Origin: an uncultured Psychroserpens sp.
Lineage (GTDB): Bacteria > Bacteroidota > Bacteroidia > Flavobacteriales > Flavobacteriaceae
Assembly (NCBI GenBank): GCA_947489585.1
Contig: CANLEE010000002.1
Coordinates: 62,001 to 126,000 of the forward strand
Direction of reading: 5' to 3'
DNA length: 64,000 nt
The notes under the pieces were generated by a model. The model was not told the DNA's origin. It ran no database searches and saw only the letters and a program-made list of their open reading frames with translations. A program made the position numbers and the translations under genes. This document shows, one piece after another, positions 52,095 through 61,362 of this stretch (positions are counted from its first letter, which is position 1; every line of letters begins with the position of its first letter).

Positions 52095-53288
52095 ATGAAA
52101 ACAGCATATATAGTAAAAGCATATAGAACAGCAGTTGGTAAAGCACCTAAGGGTGTGTTCCGTTTTAAAAGGACTGATGAATTGGCAGCAGAAACCATCA
52201 AATATATGATGAAAGAATTGCCAAATTTAGACCCAAAACGAATTGATGATGTCATTGTTGGTAATGCAATGCCTGAAGGCTCTCAAGGATTAAATATGGC
52301 ACGCTTAATCTCATTAATGGGATTAGAAGTGATAGATGTTCCTGGAGTTACAGTAAACCGTTTTTGCTCTTCAGGAGTTGAAACTATTGGGATGGCAACT
52401 GCAAAAATCCAAGCTGGAATGGCAGATTGTATTATTGCAGGTGGAGCAGAAAGCATGAGTAGTGTACCTATGACAGGTTTTAAACCAGAATTGAATTACG
52501 ATGCAATTGTTAAAGCTGGTCATGAAGATTATTATTGGGGAATGGGAAATACCGCTGAAGCAGTAGCCAACCAATTTAAAGTCTCTCGTGAAGATCAAGA
52601 CGAGTTTGCTTACAACTCGCATATGAAAGCTTTAAAAGCACAAGCTGAAAATCGTTTTCAAGATCAAATTGTACCTATTGAAGTTGAGCAAACTTATATA
52701 GACGGAAACGGAAAGAAAGCAACTAAATCATACACTGTAACTAAAGATGAAGGTCCACGTGCTGGAACAAGCAAAGAAGCTTTAGCAAAACTTAGAGCAG
52801 TATTTGCTGCTGGTGGAAGTGTTACTGCTGGTAATTCTTCTCAAATGAGTGATGGTGCCGCTTTTGTAATGGTGATGAGTGAAGATATGGTTAAAGAATT
52901 AAATCTTGAGCCTCTTGCTAGAATGGTAAATTACGCAGCAGCTGGAGTCGAGCCTCGTATCATGGGAATAGGACCTGTAAAGGCTATTCCAAAGGCTTTA
53001 AAACAAGCAGGATTAGAACAATCAGATTTAGGCTTAATTGAGCTCAATGAAGCTTTTGCTTCTCAGTCTCTAGCCGTAATAAGAGAGTTAGATTTAAATC
53101 CAGATATTATTAATGTCAATGGAGGTGCAATTGCACTTGGTCATCCTTTAGGATGTACTGGAGCAAAACTATCGGTTCAGTTATTTGATGAAATGCGCAA
53201 GCGTGATATGAAAGGTAAATATGGTGCAGTAACCATGTGTGTAGGAACTGGACAAGGTGCCTGTGGCATATTCGAATTTTTAAATTAA
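52095..53288 (+). CDS. Acetyl-CoA C-acyltransferase (thiolase)
   Basis: 397-residue thiolase. The nucleophile cysteine is in 'VNRFCSSGVETIGMA', the catalytic histidine in 'NVNGGAIALGHPLGCTGAK' and the second cysteine in 'CVGTGQGACGIFEF'. It cleaves 3-ketoacyl-CoA into acetyl-CoA and a shortened acyl-CoA, the last step of beta-oxidation. Four bases separate it from the upstream multifunctional enzyme; together they would form the trifunctional complex. Confidence 0.96.
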   Translation: MKTAYIVKAYRTAVGKAPKGVFRFKRTDELAAETIKYMMKELPNLDPKRIDDVIVGNAMPEGSQGLNMARLISLMGLEVIDVPGVTVNRFCSSGVETIGMATAKIQAGMADCIIAGGAESMSSVPMTGFKPELNYDAIVKAGHEDYYWGMGNTAEAVANQFKVSREDQDEFAYNSHMKALKAQAENRFQDQIVPIEVEQTYIDGNGKKATKSYTVTKDEGPRAGTSKEALAKLRAVFAAGGSVTAGNSSQMSDGAAFVMVMSEDMVKELNLEPLARMVNYAAAGVEPRIMGIGPVKAIPKALKQAGLEQSDLGLIELNEAFASQSLAVIRELDLNPDIINVNGGAIALGHPLGCTGAKLSVQLFDEMRKRDMKGKYGAVTMCVGTGQGACGIFEFLN

Positions 53289-53311
53289 AAAGAACAAAAC
53301 AAAATATAGCA

Positions 53312-55120
53312 ATGGAAGCAACAGAAAAAGACATCTTAAGAGGTGGACAATTCTTAGTCAAAGAAACTAAATGCGAAGACGTATTTACCCCTGAAGATTT
53401 TTCGGAAGAACAAAAAATGATGAAAGATGCGGTAATGGAGTTTAATGATCGTGAAATCATTCCTCATAAGCCACGATTTGAAGCTAAAGATTATGCATTA
53501 ACAGAAGAAGTTATGCGCAAAGCTGGAGAACTTGGTTTTCTTGGTGTAGCGGTTCCAGAAGCTTACGATGGTTTAGGTATGGGTTTTGTATCTACATGTT
53601 TAACCTGTGATTATATTTCTTCTGGTACTGGTTCTTTTAGCACAGCTTTTGGTGCACATACCGGAATTGGAACAATGCCAATTACGCTTTATGGGACTGA
53701 AGAACAAAAAAAGAAATATGTCCCAAAATTAGCAACAGGTGAATGGTTTGGTGCTTATTGTTTGACAGAACCTGGTGCTGGCTCTGATGCTAATTCTGGT
53801 AAAACTACTGCAGAATTATCAGCAGATGGTAAATCATACAAAATCAACGGACAAAAAATGTGGATTTCAAATGCAGGTTTTTGCAGTTTGATGATCGTTT
53901 TTGCACGTATAGAAGATGATAAAAACATTACTGGTTTCATTGTAGAATATGATGGAGACAACCCTAATGGAATTACATTAGGAGAAGAAGAACACAAATT
54001 AGGTATTCGTGCCAGTTCTACACGTCAAGTATTCTTTAACGATACTGTTGTTCCTGTAGAGAATATGCTAGCTGGTCGTGGTGAGGGCTTTAAGATAGCT
54101 ATGAATGCACTTAACGTTGGACGTATTAAATTAGCTGCGGCTTGTTTAGATTCTCAACGTCGTATTTTATCTATCGCTGTTCAATATGCTAATGAACGTA
54201 AACAATTTAAAACACCTATTTCAGATTTTGGAGCTATAAAAGTGAAACTCGCAGAAATGGCAACTAGTGCATATGCTGGTGAATCTGCAACTTATAGAGC
54301 TGCAAAGAATATTGAAGATCGCATTGCTATTCGCGAAGCGTCTGGAAATACGCATCAAGAAGCAGAATTAAAAGGTGTTGAAGAATATGCCATTGAATGT
54401 TCTATTTTGAAAGTAGCTGTTTCTGAAGATGTACAAAACTGTGCAGATGAAGGTATCCAGATTTTTGGTGGTATGGGATTCTCCGAAGAGACACCAATGG
54501 AAGCTGCATGGAGAGATGCTCGTATTGCTCGTATTTATGAAGGCACCAATGAAATTAACAGAATGTTGTCTGTTGGAATGCTTGTTAAAAAAGCAATGAA
54601 AGGTCATGTTGATTTATTAGGTCCAGCACAAGCAGTACAAGAAGAATTAATGGGAATTCCTTCGTTTGAAACACCAGACTACTCAGAGTTGTTTTCTGAA
54701 GAAAAAGAAATGATTAAGAAGCTAAAAAAGACCTTCTTAATGGTTGCTGGTGGAGCAGTTCAAAAATATGGTCCTCAATTAGAGGATCACCAACAATTAC
54801 TAATTGCTGCTGCAGATATCCTAATTGAAATCTACATGGCTGAATCTGCAATTTTAAGAACCGAAAAGAATGCAAAACGTTTTGGTGAAAAAGCGCAATC
54901 AGTACAAATTGCGATGTCAAAACTATACTTATATCACGCTGTAGACATTATTGAAGAAAAAGGAAAAGAAAGTATTATTTCTTTTGCTGAAGGCGATGAG
55001 CAACGCATGATGCTAATGGGACTTAAGCGTTTTACTAAATATCAAAACTATCCTGATATTGTAGATTTACGAAAAGAAATTGCAGAAAAAGTTAAAGCAG
55101 AAAATAAATATTGCTTTTAA
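53312..55120 (+). CDS. Long acyl-CoA dehydrogenase family protein
   Basis: 602 residues from ATG 53312 (MEATEKDILRGG); the open frame upstream is thiolase sequence read in another frame. The ACAD core has 'GAYCLTEPGAGSDANSGKTTA' and 'KMWISNAGFCSLMIVFARI' for FAD and substrate binding, and 'IYEGTNEINRM', the position of the catalytic glutamate in this subgroup. A C-terminal extension of about 180 residues resembles VLCAD/ACAD9-type enzymes, which act on long chains. It performs the first beta-oxidation step and ends the MarR operon. Confidence 0.95.
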   Translation: MEATEKDILRGGQFLVKETKCEDVFTPEDFSEEQKMMKDAVMEFNDREIIPHKPRFEAKDYALTEEVMRKAGELGFLGVAVPEAYDGLGMGFVSTCLTCDYISSGTGSFSTAFGAHTGIGTMPITLYGTEEQKKKYVPKLATGEWFGAYCLTEPGAGSDANSGKTTAELSADGKSYKINGQKMWISNAGFCSLMIVFARIEDDKNITGFIVEYDGDNPNGITLGEEEHKLGIRASSTRQVFFNDTVVPVENMLAGRGEGFKIAMNALNVGRIKLAAACLDSQRRILSIAVQYANERKQFKTPISDFGAIKVKLAEMATSAYAGESATYRAAKNIEDRIAIREASGNTHQEAELKGVEEYAIECSILKVAVSEDVQNCADEGIQIFGGMGFSEETPMEAAWRDARIARIYEGTNEINRMLSVGMLVKKAMKGHVDLLGPAQAVQEELMGIPSFETPDYSELFSEEKEMIKKLKKTFLMVAGGAVQKYGPQLEDHQQLLIAAADILIEIYMAESAILRTEKNAKRFGEKAQSVQIAMSKLYLYHAVDIIEEKGKESIISFAEGDEQRMMLMGLKRFTKYQNYPDIVDLRKEIAEKVKAENKYCF

Positions 55121-55133
55121 AAATTTAGTTGAG

Positions 55134-55197
55134 CTGTCTGTTTGAGTACAATCAAAAGCCCTATGACATAACTTGATGGTTGTGCTTGATAAGACAG
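55134..55197 (+). other. Long imperfect hairpin in the 3' region of the beta-oxidation operon
   Basis: CTGTCT (55134-55139) pairs with AGACAG (55192-55197); TTGAGTACAA (55142-55151) pairs with TTGTGCTTGA (55180-55189) using G-T wobbles; TCAA pairs with TTGA inside, around a 17-base loop. It is followed by ATTTTGTTTTT. It could be a first terminator or an mRNA-stabilising 3' structure. Confidence 0.4.
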
Positions 55198-55242
55198 ATT
55201 TTGTTTTTAAAATTTAAGGCTAATTCAAATTTTCTAAACAAC

Positions 55243-55273
55243 AAAAGCCAATCCTCTAGTGGGATTGGTTTTT
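55243..55273 (+). terminator. Rho-independent terminator of the beta-oxidation operon
   Basis: AAAAGCCAATCC pairs with GGATTGGTTTTTT around a 7-base loop, about 120 bases after the acyl-CoA dehydrogenase stop. Confidence 0.8.
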
Positions 55274-55310
55274 TATTTTTATTATCTTCGGAAGTATTAA
55301 AACAAAATAC

Positions 55311-56603
55311 ATGAAATATCTATTAAAAGTTCTTTGCATCCTATTCACCATAGTTTCATATGCACAATCCAATACCGAAGTTTTTCTATTTGATTTAGAA
55401 ACTAATACTTCTAAAATAGAATTAAAAAATGCCAAAAACCTTTCTAACAATGAAGGCTATGACAATCAGCCATCATTTTTAAATGATCGTTACATTTTGT
55501 TTGCTTCAACCAGAAATGGCCAAACCGATATATCTAAATACGATATGCGCTATGATTCAAGGTCTTGGTTAAATTTCACTGAAGGTGGTGAATATACCCC
55601 TTTAAAAATCCCGAATAAAAATCAAGTATCTGCAGTTAGGTTGGATAAAGATGGCCTACAGCGATTATACGCATACAATATAAGTAATGGTGAATCTACA
55701 GAACTCATACAAGATTTAGTCGTTGCTTATTATACATGGTATGACGAACATACAATTGTTTCGGCAGTTATTGAAGATGATGATTTGAACCTTTACGCTA
55801 CCAATCTTCAAGATGGTAAAAGTAGAAAGTATGCTACAAAAGTTGGACGCTCATTTCATAGAATTCCTAATTCTAACTTAGTGAGTTTCATTTCCAAAGA
55901 AAATGAAAATCAATGGCAAATAAAATCGCTTAATCCATTTACAGGAGCCACAAAAGTAATTGCAAACACGATGAAAGATGTAGAAGATATTTGTTGGCTT
56001 AACAACAAAACGATACTTTCTGGAAAAGATAATACCTTATATAAATTAACGCTGCAAAGAGATAACGACTGGAAGCAAGTTACTAACTTATCATCTAGCG
56101 GGATTACTAAAATCACACGTTTAGCAACCAATGCAGAATCAAATAAGTTGCTTATAGCTGGAGATATTAATCCTGGAACGACTGAAACTCAAACTAATGA
56201 GAGTACCACCGAAACAGAAACTACAGATGAATCTACTCAATCTGGAGAATCTACTACAGAGAGCTCAGAACAAGCGTCACAAATTGAAACCATTGTACAA
56301 CGCAATCTAGATGCTTATAATGCCAGAAACATTGATGCATTTATGGCAGATTATGCAGACGATATAAAAACATATGCCTATCCCAATACATTGCGAACAG
56401 AAGGTAAAGAAGCCATGCGCAAAAGTTATAAAAATTGGTTTGATCGCGTTCCAGATTTAAGGGCTTTTGTAAAAAAACGTATCGTTATTGGTAATAAAGT
56501 AATTGATGAAGAACAGGTGACTGCTAATGGTCAAATTTTAAATGCTGTAGCCATTTACGAGGTTGAAAATGGAAAAATAATTAAAGTGACATTTATTCAG
56601 TAA
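55311..56603 (+). CDS. Secreted PD40 propeller fused to a SnoaL/NTF2-like domain
   Basis: 430 residues. A signal peptide (1-19, ending SYAQ) is followed by a TolB/PD40-like propeller (about 40-285; 'NQPSFLNDRYILFASTRNGQTDISKYD'). A low-complexity linker of Thr, Glu and Ser (about 287-322) leads to a C-terminal SnoaL/NTF2-like domain ('VQRNLDAYNARNIDAFMADYADDIK', 'TEGKEAMRKSYKNWF', 'VAIYEVENGKIIKV'). Free SnoaL-like proteins are small-molecule-binding or catalytic cones; the fusion's role is unknown. It heads a run of five closely spaced secreted-protein genes (gaps of 5-19 bases). Confidence 0.8.
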   Translation: MKYLLKVLCILFTIVSYAQSNTEVFLFDLETNTSKIELKNAKNLSNNEGYDNQPSFLNDRYILFASTRNGQTDISKYDMRYDSRSWLNFTEGGEYTPLKIPNKNQVSAVRLDKDGLQRLYAYNISNGESTELIQDLVVAYYTWYDEHTIVSAVIEDDDLNLYATNLQDGKSRKYATKVGRSFHRIPNSNLVSFISKENENQWQIKSLNPFTGATKVIANTMKDVEDICWLNNKTILSGKDNTLYKLTLQRDNDWKQVTNLSSSGITKITRLATNAESNKLLIAGDINPGTTETQTNESTTETETTDESTQSGESTTESSEQASQIETIVQRNLDAYNARNIDAFMADYADDIKTYAYPNTLRTEGKEAMRKSYKNWFDRVPDLRAFVKKRIVIGNKVIDEEQVTANGQILNAVAIYEVENGKIIKVTFIQ

Positions 56604-56608
56604 ATCTT

Positions 56609-57094
56609 ATGAAACACCTATTTATAATTGCTTATTTATTTAGCTTATCTTGTTTTTCTCAAGCCGAAGAAGAACCACAAACGAAAGACTCACTAGCACC
56701 TAAGCTCGAAAATATTAAATGGATTTCAGGAAACTGGAAAGGTGAAGCTTTTGGTGGTCAAACCGAAGAAAACTGGAGTGAACCTTCAGGAGGGTCAATG
56801 ATGGCTACATTCAAACTCATTAATGATGGTAAAGTGTCTTTCTACGAAATTGAAATTATCAGAGAAATTGAAAACTCTCTAATTCTTCAATTAAAACACT
56901 TTGACCACAATTTAAAGGGTTGGGAAACAAAAAATGAAACAGTAGATTTTCCATTGAAAAAAATTACATCAAACCAAGTTATTTTTAAAGGTATGAGTTT
57001 TGAAAAAGTGAGTGATAATGAAATGAATGTCTACGTAGATATTAAAAATGATGATGGCAAAGTCGAAATTGTAAAATTTAACTATAAAAAATAA
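56609..57094 (+). CDS. DUF6265-family secreted protein
   Basis: 161 residues with a signal peptide (1-18). The mature part fits DUF6265: 'IKWISGNWKGEAFGGQTEENWSEPSGGSMMATFKLINDGKVSFYEIEII' and 'LILQLKHFDHNLKGWETK'. This is a predicted lipocalin-like beta-barrel of unknown function. It lies five bases after the PD40-SnoaL gene. Confidence 0.82.
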   Translation: MKHLFIIAYLFSLSCFSQAEEEPQTKDSLAPKLENIKWISGNWKGEAFGGQTEENWSEPSGGSMMATFKLINDGKVSFYEIEIIREIENSLILQLKHFDHNLKGWETKNETVDFPLKKITSNQVIFKGMSFEKVSDNEMNVYVDIKNDDGKVEIVKFNYKK

Positions 57095-57099
57095 ACCAG

Positions 57100-57858
57100 A
57101 TGCGGAACATTTTGTCCTTAATAATTATGCTGTTGCTACTTTTATCTTGCGGAGCCAACTCAAATGTTAATGAAACAGCATCGACAAAACCAGAAAATCA
57201 ACTCTTAAAAATTAGAAAATCAAAAACACCTATAGTTATAGATGCAACTGCAGATGAAGCTATTTGGAAATCTTCAGATTGGCATCCAATAGATCAACTA
57301 TGGTTAGGAGCCCCTTATTCTGAAACTGATTTCCATGGTCGTTATAAGCTTACATGGACACCTGAGGCTCTTTTCCTTTTGGTTGAAATAAAAGATGATA
57401 TCCTTTTGGATAAAGAAGAAGACCCATTAGTTGCATGGTGGGATGATGATTGCTTAGAGATTTTTGTTGATGAAGATAACAGTGGTGGAAATCATCAATT
57501 TACGCATGATGCATTTGCATATCATATAGCCTTAGATGGTAATGTTGTTGATATGTCAACTTCAAAACAAGGGAAACTCTATAATTCTCATATTGAATCT
57601 CAATTAAAAACCGAAGGACAAACCTCAATATGGGAAGTCAAAATTTCGCTTTATGATAATACATATATAGAGGATAGAACTAATTCACCTGTACGACTAA
57701 AGCGTAATAAAAAAATTGGGTTTGCTCTGGCTTATTGTGATAATGATACTAGCACAAATAGAGAAAATTTTATTGGTTCCGTAGAAGTCAAAGGGGAAAA
57801 CAAAAACAGAGGTTGGATTGATTCAGATATATTTGGCACTTTATTACTTATAAATTAA
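57100..57858 (+). CDS. Lipoprotein with family 9 carbohydrate-binding-like (DOMON-type) domain
   Basis: 252 residues. The signal ends in 'LLLLSCGANSN' (lipid anchor at C17). The mature part fits the CBM9-like sugar-binding domain: 'PIVIDATADEAIWKSSDWHPI', 'LTWTPEALFLLVEIKDD', 'WWDDDCLEIFVDEDNSGG' and 'KIGFALAYCDNDT'. The D-D-C-L-E-I-F-V-D core is typical. It probably binds a sugar or related ligand at the cell surface; the ligand is unknown. It is in the same run as the DUF6265 gene (five-base gap). Confidence 0.85.
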   Translation: MRNILSLIIMLLLLLSCGANSNVNETASTKPENQLLKIRKSKTPIVIDATADEAIWKSSDWHPIDQLWLGAPYSETDFHGRYKLTWTPEALFLLVEIKDDILLDKEEDPLVAWWDDDCLEIFVDEDNSGGNHQFTHDAFAYHIALDGNVVDMSTSKQGKLYNSHIESQLKTEGQTSIWEVKISLYDNTYIEDRTNSPVRLKRNKKIGFALAYCDNDTSTNRENFIGSVEVKGENKNRGWIDSDIFGTLLLIN

Positions 57859-57877
57859 TACATCAAAAACTTATAAT

Positions 57878-59209
57878 ATGAACCGGTTAATCGTCTTCGC
57901 TTTTTTAGCACATTGTATGTTTTCTACTGCTCAAACCCATCAAAACATTTATGATATTATTGATGCTGTTTCAGAAGATCGTTTACGACAAGATGTAAAA
58001 ACATTAGCTAATTTTGGTACGCGACACACCTTAAGTGACACCCTTTCAGAAACCAGAGGAATTGGAGCAGCAAGACGATGGATAAAAGGTCAATTTGAGA
58101 CAATTTCTAAAGATTGTAATAATTGTTTAAATGTTTTTTATCAAAAAGATTTAGTCAAAAAAGGTACCAATCAACGCATCGTCAACGATGTTATGGTGGT
58201 AAACGTTGTTGCAATACAACGTGGTACAAAATTCCCAAACAGATACATCATTATGAGTGGTGATATTGATTCTCGCGTATCAGATCCTAATAATTTTACT
58301 TCAGATTCACCTGGCGCAAATGATAATGCTACAGGTATGGCTGGAGCAATTGAAGCTGCTCGTGTATTGTCTAAATATCAATTTGAAAGTAGTATCATTT
58401 ATGTTGGTCTTTCAGGAGAAGAGCAAGGACTATTTGGTGGTCAAGGTTTAGCTAAATATGCAAAAGAAAATAATTGGGACATTATAGGTGTACTCAACAA
58501 TGACATGATTGGAAATATTACTGGTGTAGATGGTGTCATTGACAATCGTACGTTCCGAATTTTTTCTGAACCTGTGCCACCTACTGAAAATGAGCAGCAA
58601 CGAAAAGCTAGACGTTTTTATGGTGGTGAAGTTGATGGTATTTCTCGTCAATTAGCACGATACGTTCATAAAACCGTGAGAACCTATATGCCAGAAATGA
58701 ATCCAATGTTAGTTTATAGGTTAGATCGTTTTGGTCGTGGTGGGCATCATAGACCTTTTAATGATGTTGGGTTTCCAGGGCTTAGAATTATGGAAGCTCA
58801 CGAAAATTACACACAACAACATCAAGATATTCGTACTGAAGATGGTATTCGCTATGGTGATACTTTTGAACATGTTAATTTTAGTTATGCTAAAAAATTA
58901 ACGGCTGTAAATGCTATTAATATGGCAAGTTTAGCTTCTGCTCCACCTTCACCTACAACTGTTGAAATTGGAGGCATTGTAGAGCCTTCGGTTAAATTAA
59001 AATGGAGCCCTGTTGAAGGCGCTAAAGGGTATAAAATATATTGGAGAGATACAACTTCACCTACTTGGGACCATAGCAGATATGTCGCTAATGTTACCGA
59101 ATTTACTTTAGAAGGTATTGTCATCGACAATTTCTATTTTGGTGTCGCTTCTGTTGCTGAAGATGGTTTTGAAAGCGTTGTGGTATTTCCTAATAAAATT
59201 ATGAGATAA
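57878..59209 (+). CDS. Secreted M28-family metallopeptidase with C-terminal Fn3-like domain
   Basis: 443 residues with a signal peptide (1-18). The M28 zinc peptidase domain has 'PGANDNATGMAGAIEAARVL' (bridging Asp), 'VGLSGEEQGLFGGQGLA' (catalytic and ligand Glu), 'GVLNNDMIGN' (Asp) and a late 'MEAHENYTQQHQDI' (His). The first ligand position, normally His in an H-x-D motif, reads 'SGDIDSRV', so Asp replaces His. Residues about 350-440 look like a fibronectin III domain ('PSVKLKWSPVEGAKGYKIYWRD'). Aminopeptidase activity outside the cell is likely. Confidence 0.88.
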   Translation: MNRLIVFAFLAHCMFSTAQTHQNIYDIIDAVSEDRLRQDVKTLANFGTRHTLSDTLSETRGIGAARRWIKGQFETISKDCNNCLNVFYQKDLVKKGTNQRIVNDVMVVNVVAIQRGTKFPNRYIIMSGDIDSRVSDPNNFTSDSPGANDNATGMAGAIEAARVLSKYQFESSIIYVGLSGEEQGLFGGQGLAKYAKENNWDIIGVLNNDMIGNITGVDGVIDNRTFRIFSEPVPPTENEQQRKARRFYGGEVDGISRQLARYVHKTVRTYMPEMNPMLVYRLDRFGRGGHHRPFNDVGFPGLRIMEAHENYTQQHQDIRTEDGIRYGDTFEHVNFSYAKKLTAVNAINMASLASAPPSPTTVEIGGIVEPSVKLKWSPVEGAKGYKIYWRDTTSPTWDHSRYVANVTEFTLEGIVIDNFYFGVASVAEDGFESVVVFPNKIMR

Positions 59210-59214
59210 TATCT

Positions 59215-60498
59215 ATGAGACATATTGCTTTTATATTATTTATATTTTTAATGTATTCATGCAAGACAGAAACTCCTGTTGAGCCTAGAGATATTAGTAG
59301 TTTGCATCTCCCAGATTTAGATGTTCTTTTTGAAGATTTTAATACGCTAGATAGCACCAAGCAATATCGTGAGTTTGCAAATAAATTATATAGAAATAAT
59401 CGAGACCTAAAATCTTCAGAGATGTATGTCTATGCTGCTTGGATGTATAGTCAAGCAAAGTTGATGGACTCTTCTGCACTTATGGTTAATTTGGCTATTG
59501 ACAATGGTATGTCAAACCCAAAAATACTTTCAAAATTTGGAATAGAGAGTGATTTAAACTTCATAAGAGTTCAGAAACGTTTAGATTCAATTCAAAATGA
59601 GTTAAAAAATATAAATAATTTCGATATTGAATTGGGTTCTATGCAAGAATTTTGGACGTATTTTGACCGAGCTAAAGCTGATACGTCTAATGCAAATTCA
59701 ATTTTTAAGGAATTTGTTTTTAGCAATCATAGAGAATTAAGAGACTATTATACTATACGTTATAATAATTTGGATGCTATGACAACTCAGATTATTAAAG
59801 ATACTCCTGAGTATTATACTTATTTAAAAACACAGTTTAAAAAAGACAGTATTTATGCTTTAAAATCTAGAGTTACTGAATGGATGACAAACTTTAAATC
59901 CATTTATAAAGATGCTGTATTCCCAAAAGTTTACATTGTTCCAGGTTTATTGAACTCTGGAGGAACTGCTTCTGAAATGGGTATGTTTGTTGGAGGTGAT
60001 ATGTATGGAAAAAGTGATGACATGCCTATGCAAGGGATGACCGATTGGGAAAAAGGAGCAATTTCTAACACAAGTGATTTACCAAAGTTGATCATTCATG
60101 AGCTAATGCACTTTCAACAAAACTATGGCGATGAAGACAATGCCCAAAATGTTCTTGGAAGCGTATTTATGGAAGGAGTGTGTGATTTTATGGTTGAATT
60201 ATGTACAGGTTCTGAACTCAATAATGAAAATACCGAATTCTTAAAAGATCCTACAAATTTAAAAATGGTTTGTGATGATTTTATAGAAGATCGGTATACT
60301 TTAGATTACTCTAAATGGCTTTACAATGGAGAGATTGAAGACAGACCTTATGATTTAGGATATACTTTTGGTTATTTAATTTCTAAATCATATTATAATA
60401 ATCACAAAGACAAAATTCAAGCTATTTACGACTTATTGAATACTGATGACTATAAATCAATTTATAAAGGAAGTGATTTTGCATATTTATTAGAATAA
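59215..60498 (+). CDS. Lipoprotein with HExxH metallopeptidase motif (DUF2268-like)
   Basis: 427 residues. A signal peptide ends in 'FLMYSC', giving a lipid anchor at C16. An all-helical N-terminal half is followed by a region like DUF2268 predicted zinc proteases: 'KVYIVPGLLNSGGTAS', then 'LIIHELMHFQQNYG' with the HELMH motif, and a downstream 'FMEGVCDFMVELCTG' that could supply the third zinc ligand (Glu), plus 'YDLGYTFGYLISKSYY'. The family is related to GldB-type gliding lipoproteins, but I do not identify it as GldB. It follows the M28 gene by five bases. Confidence 0.78.
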   Translation: MRHIAFILFIFLMYSCKTETPVEPRDISSLHLPDLDVLFEDFNTLDSTKQYREFANKLYRNNRDLKSSEMYVYAAWMYSQAKLMDSSALMVNLAIDNGMSNPKILSKFGIESDLNFIRVQKRLDSIQNELKNINNFDIELGSMQEFWTYFDRAKADTSNANSIFKEFVFSNHRELRDYYTIRYNNLDAMTTQIIKDTPEYYTYLKTQFKKDSIYALKSRVTEWMTNFKSIYKDAVFPKVYIVPGLLNSGGTASEMGMFVGGDMYGKSDDMPMQGMTDWEKGAISNTSDLPKLIIHELMHFQQNYGDEDNAQNVLGSVFMEGVCDFMVELCTGSELNNENTEFLKDPTNLKMVCDDFIEDRYTLDYSKWLYNGEIEDRPYDLGYTFGYLISKSYYNNHKDKIQAIYDLLNTDDYKSIYKGSDFAYLLE

Positions 60499-60504
60499 AA
60501 ACAA

Positions 60505-60530
60505 AAAGACCACCAATACTGGTGATCTTT
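60505..60530 (-). terminator. Terminator between convergent genes
   Basis: AAAGACCACCA pairs with TGGTGATCTTT (one mismatch) around ATAC. The minus strand continues TTTTTGTTTTT, so it mainly serves the T9SS gene at 60556; the plus-strand tail is poor in T. Confidence 0.7.
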
Positions 60531-60555
60531 AAGTAAAACTAATTCTAAAAACTAA

Positions 60556-61362
60556 CTAATTAACTAAAATCTTCTTTGAGTTGATTCCATTTTCAGCCTT
60601 TACAATAACAACATAAGCTCCTGTGCTCATATGGCTAGCGTTAATGTTTAACTCATTATTTGTGTTTGATGTAAGTGATCTATGTACTGATTGACCTAAA
60701 ATTGAATATACTTCAATACCTTCTATTTTTAAATTTGATTTATTAGATATTCTAATTTGATCTGAAGACATATCAAATCGGATATCTAATAACATTTCTT
60801 TTGTTTGAAACTCTGTTGTACTCAGCGTTTCAGGTTGTCCAAATACAATTTCAAATCTACTTAAATATAAACCTGCATTTAAGTTAACTTGATACGCGCC
60901 ATCCTTAATACTATGGTATATACCAAGAGCTTTATCATGTACAAATATCTTGAAATCATTAGGGATATTCTCTAATTTATCAATTGCGATACTATTCATT
61001 CCATTAGCATTTGTATTAACACCTATAGGAAGAATTGTCTCTTCATGAATTTCATTTACACCTTGACTAAAATATTTACCAGAATCAATTAACCAATACA
61101 TATCATCTGATTGGATATCTTCCGATTCTGTATCAAAATCTGAGTCATAACCTGAAGTTGCGTTTTCATCTGCTAATACAGATATTTTTCTTGTATAGGT
61201 ATTTACCGAATTAAATACTAATCTAATTTTCATTCTTTGATCTCCATCTTCAGGAGTTGAATCTGAATTATTATTTCCATTAAGATTAGTGGCAAATAAG
61301 TTAGATAGACTTAGCATAATACATGCTAATAAAATCGATACTCTTTTAGTAGTTGTTTTCAT
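60556..61362 (-). CDS. Short T9SS type A sorting-domain protein
   Basis: 268 residues: a signal peptide (1-25), then directly a domain starting 'RMKIRLVFNSVNTYTRKISVLADENATSGYD', and a C-terminal T9SS sorting domain ('IEGIEVYSILGQSVHRSL...MSTGAYVVIVKAENGINSKKILVN'). The whole mature part matches the last 230 residues of the large protein encoded at 61885. It therefore looks like a stand-alone version of that protein's C-terminal module. Function unknown. The leader upstream is over 500 bases long. Confidence 0.82.
   Translation of the reverse strand: MKTTTKRVSILLACIMLSLSNLFATNLNGNNNSDSTPEDGDQRMKIRLVFNSVNTYTRKISVLADENATSGYDSDFDTESEDIQSDDMYWLIDSGKYFSQGVNEIHEETILPIGVNTNANGMNSIAIDKLENIPNDFKIFVHDKALGIYHSIKDGAYQVNLNAGLYLSRFEIVFGQPETLSTTEFQTKEMLLDIRFDMSSDQIRISNKSNLKIEGIEVYSILGQSVHRSLTSNTNNELNINASHMSTGAYVVIVKAENGINSKKILVN

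Noticed and set aside
53237..53311. Upstream extension of the acyl-CoA dehydrogenase
   Set aside because: This stretch is the end of the thiolase gene in another frame. ATG 53312 is the natural start.
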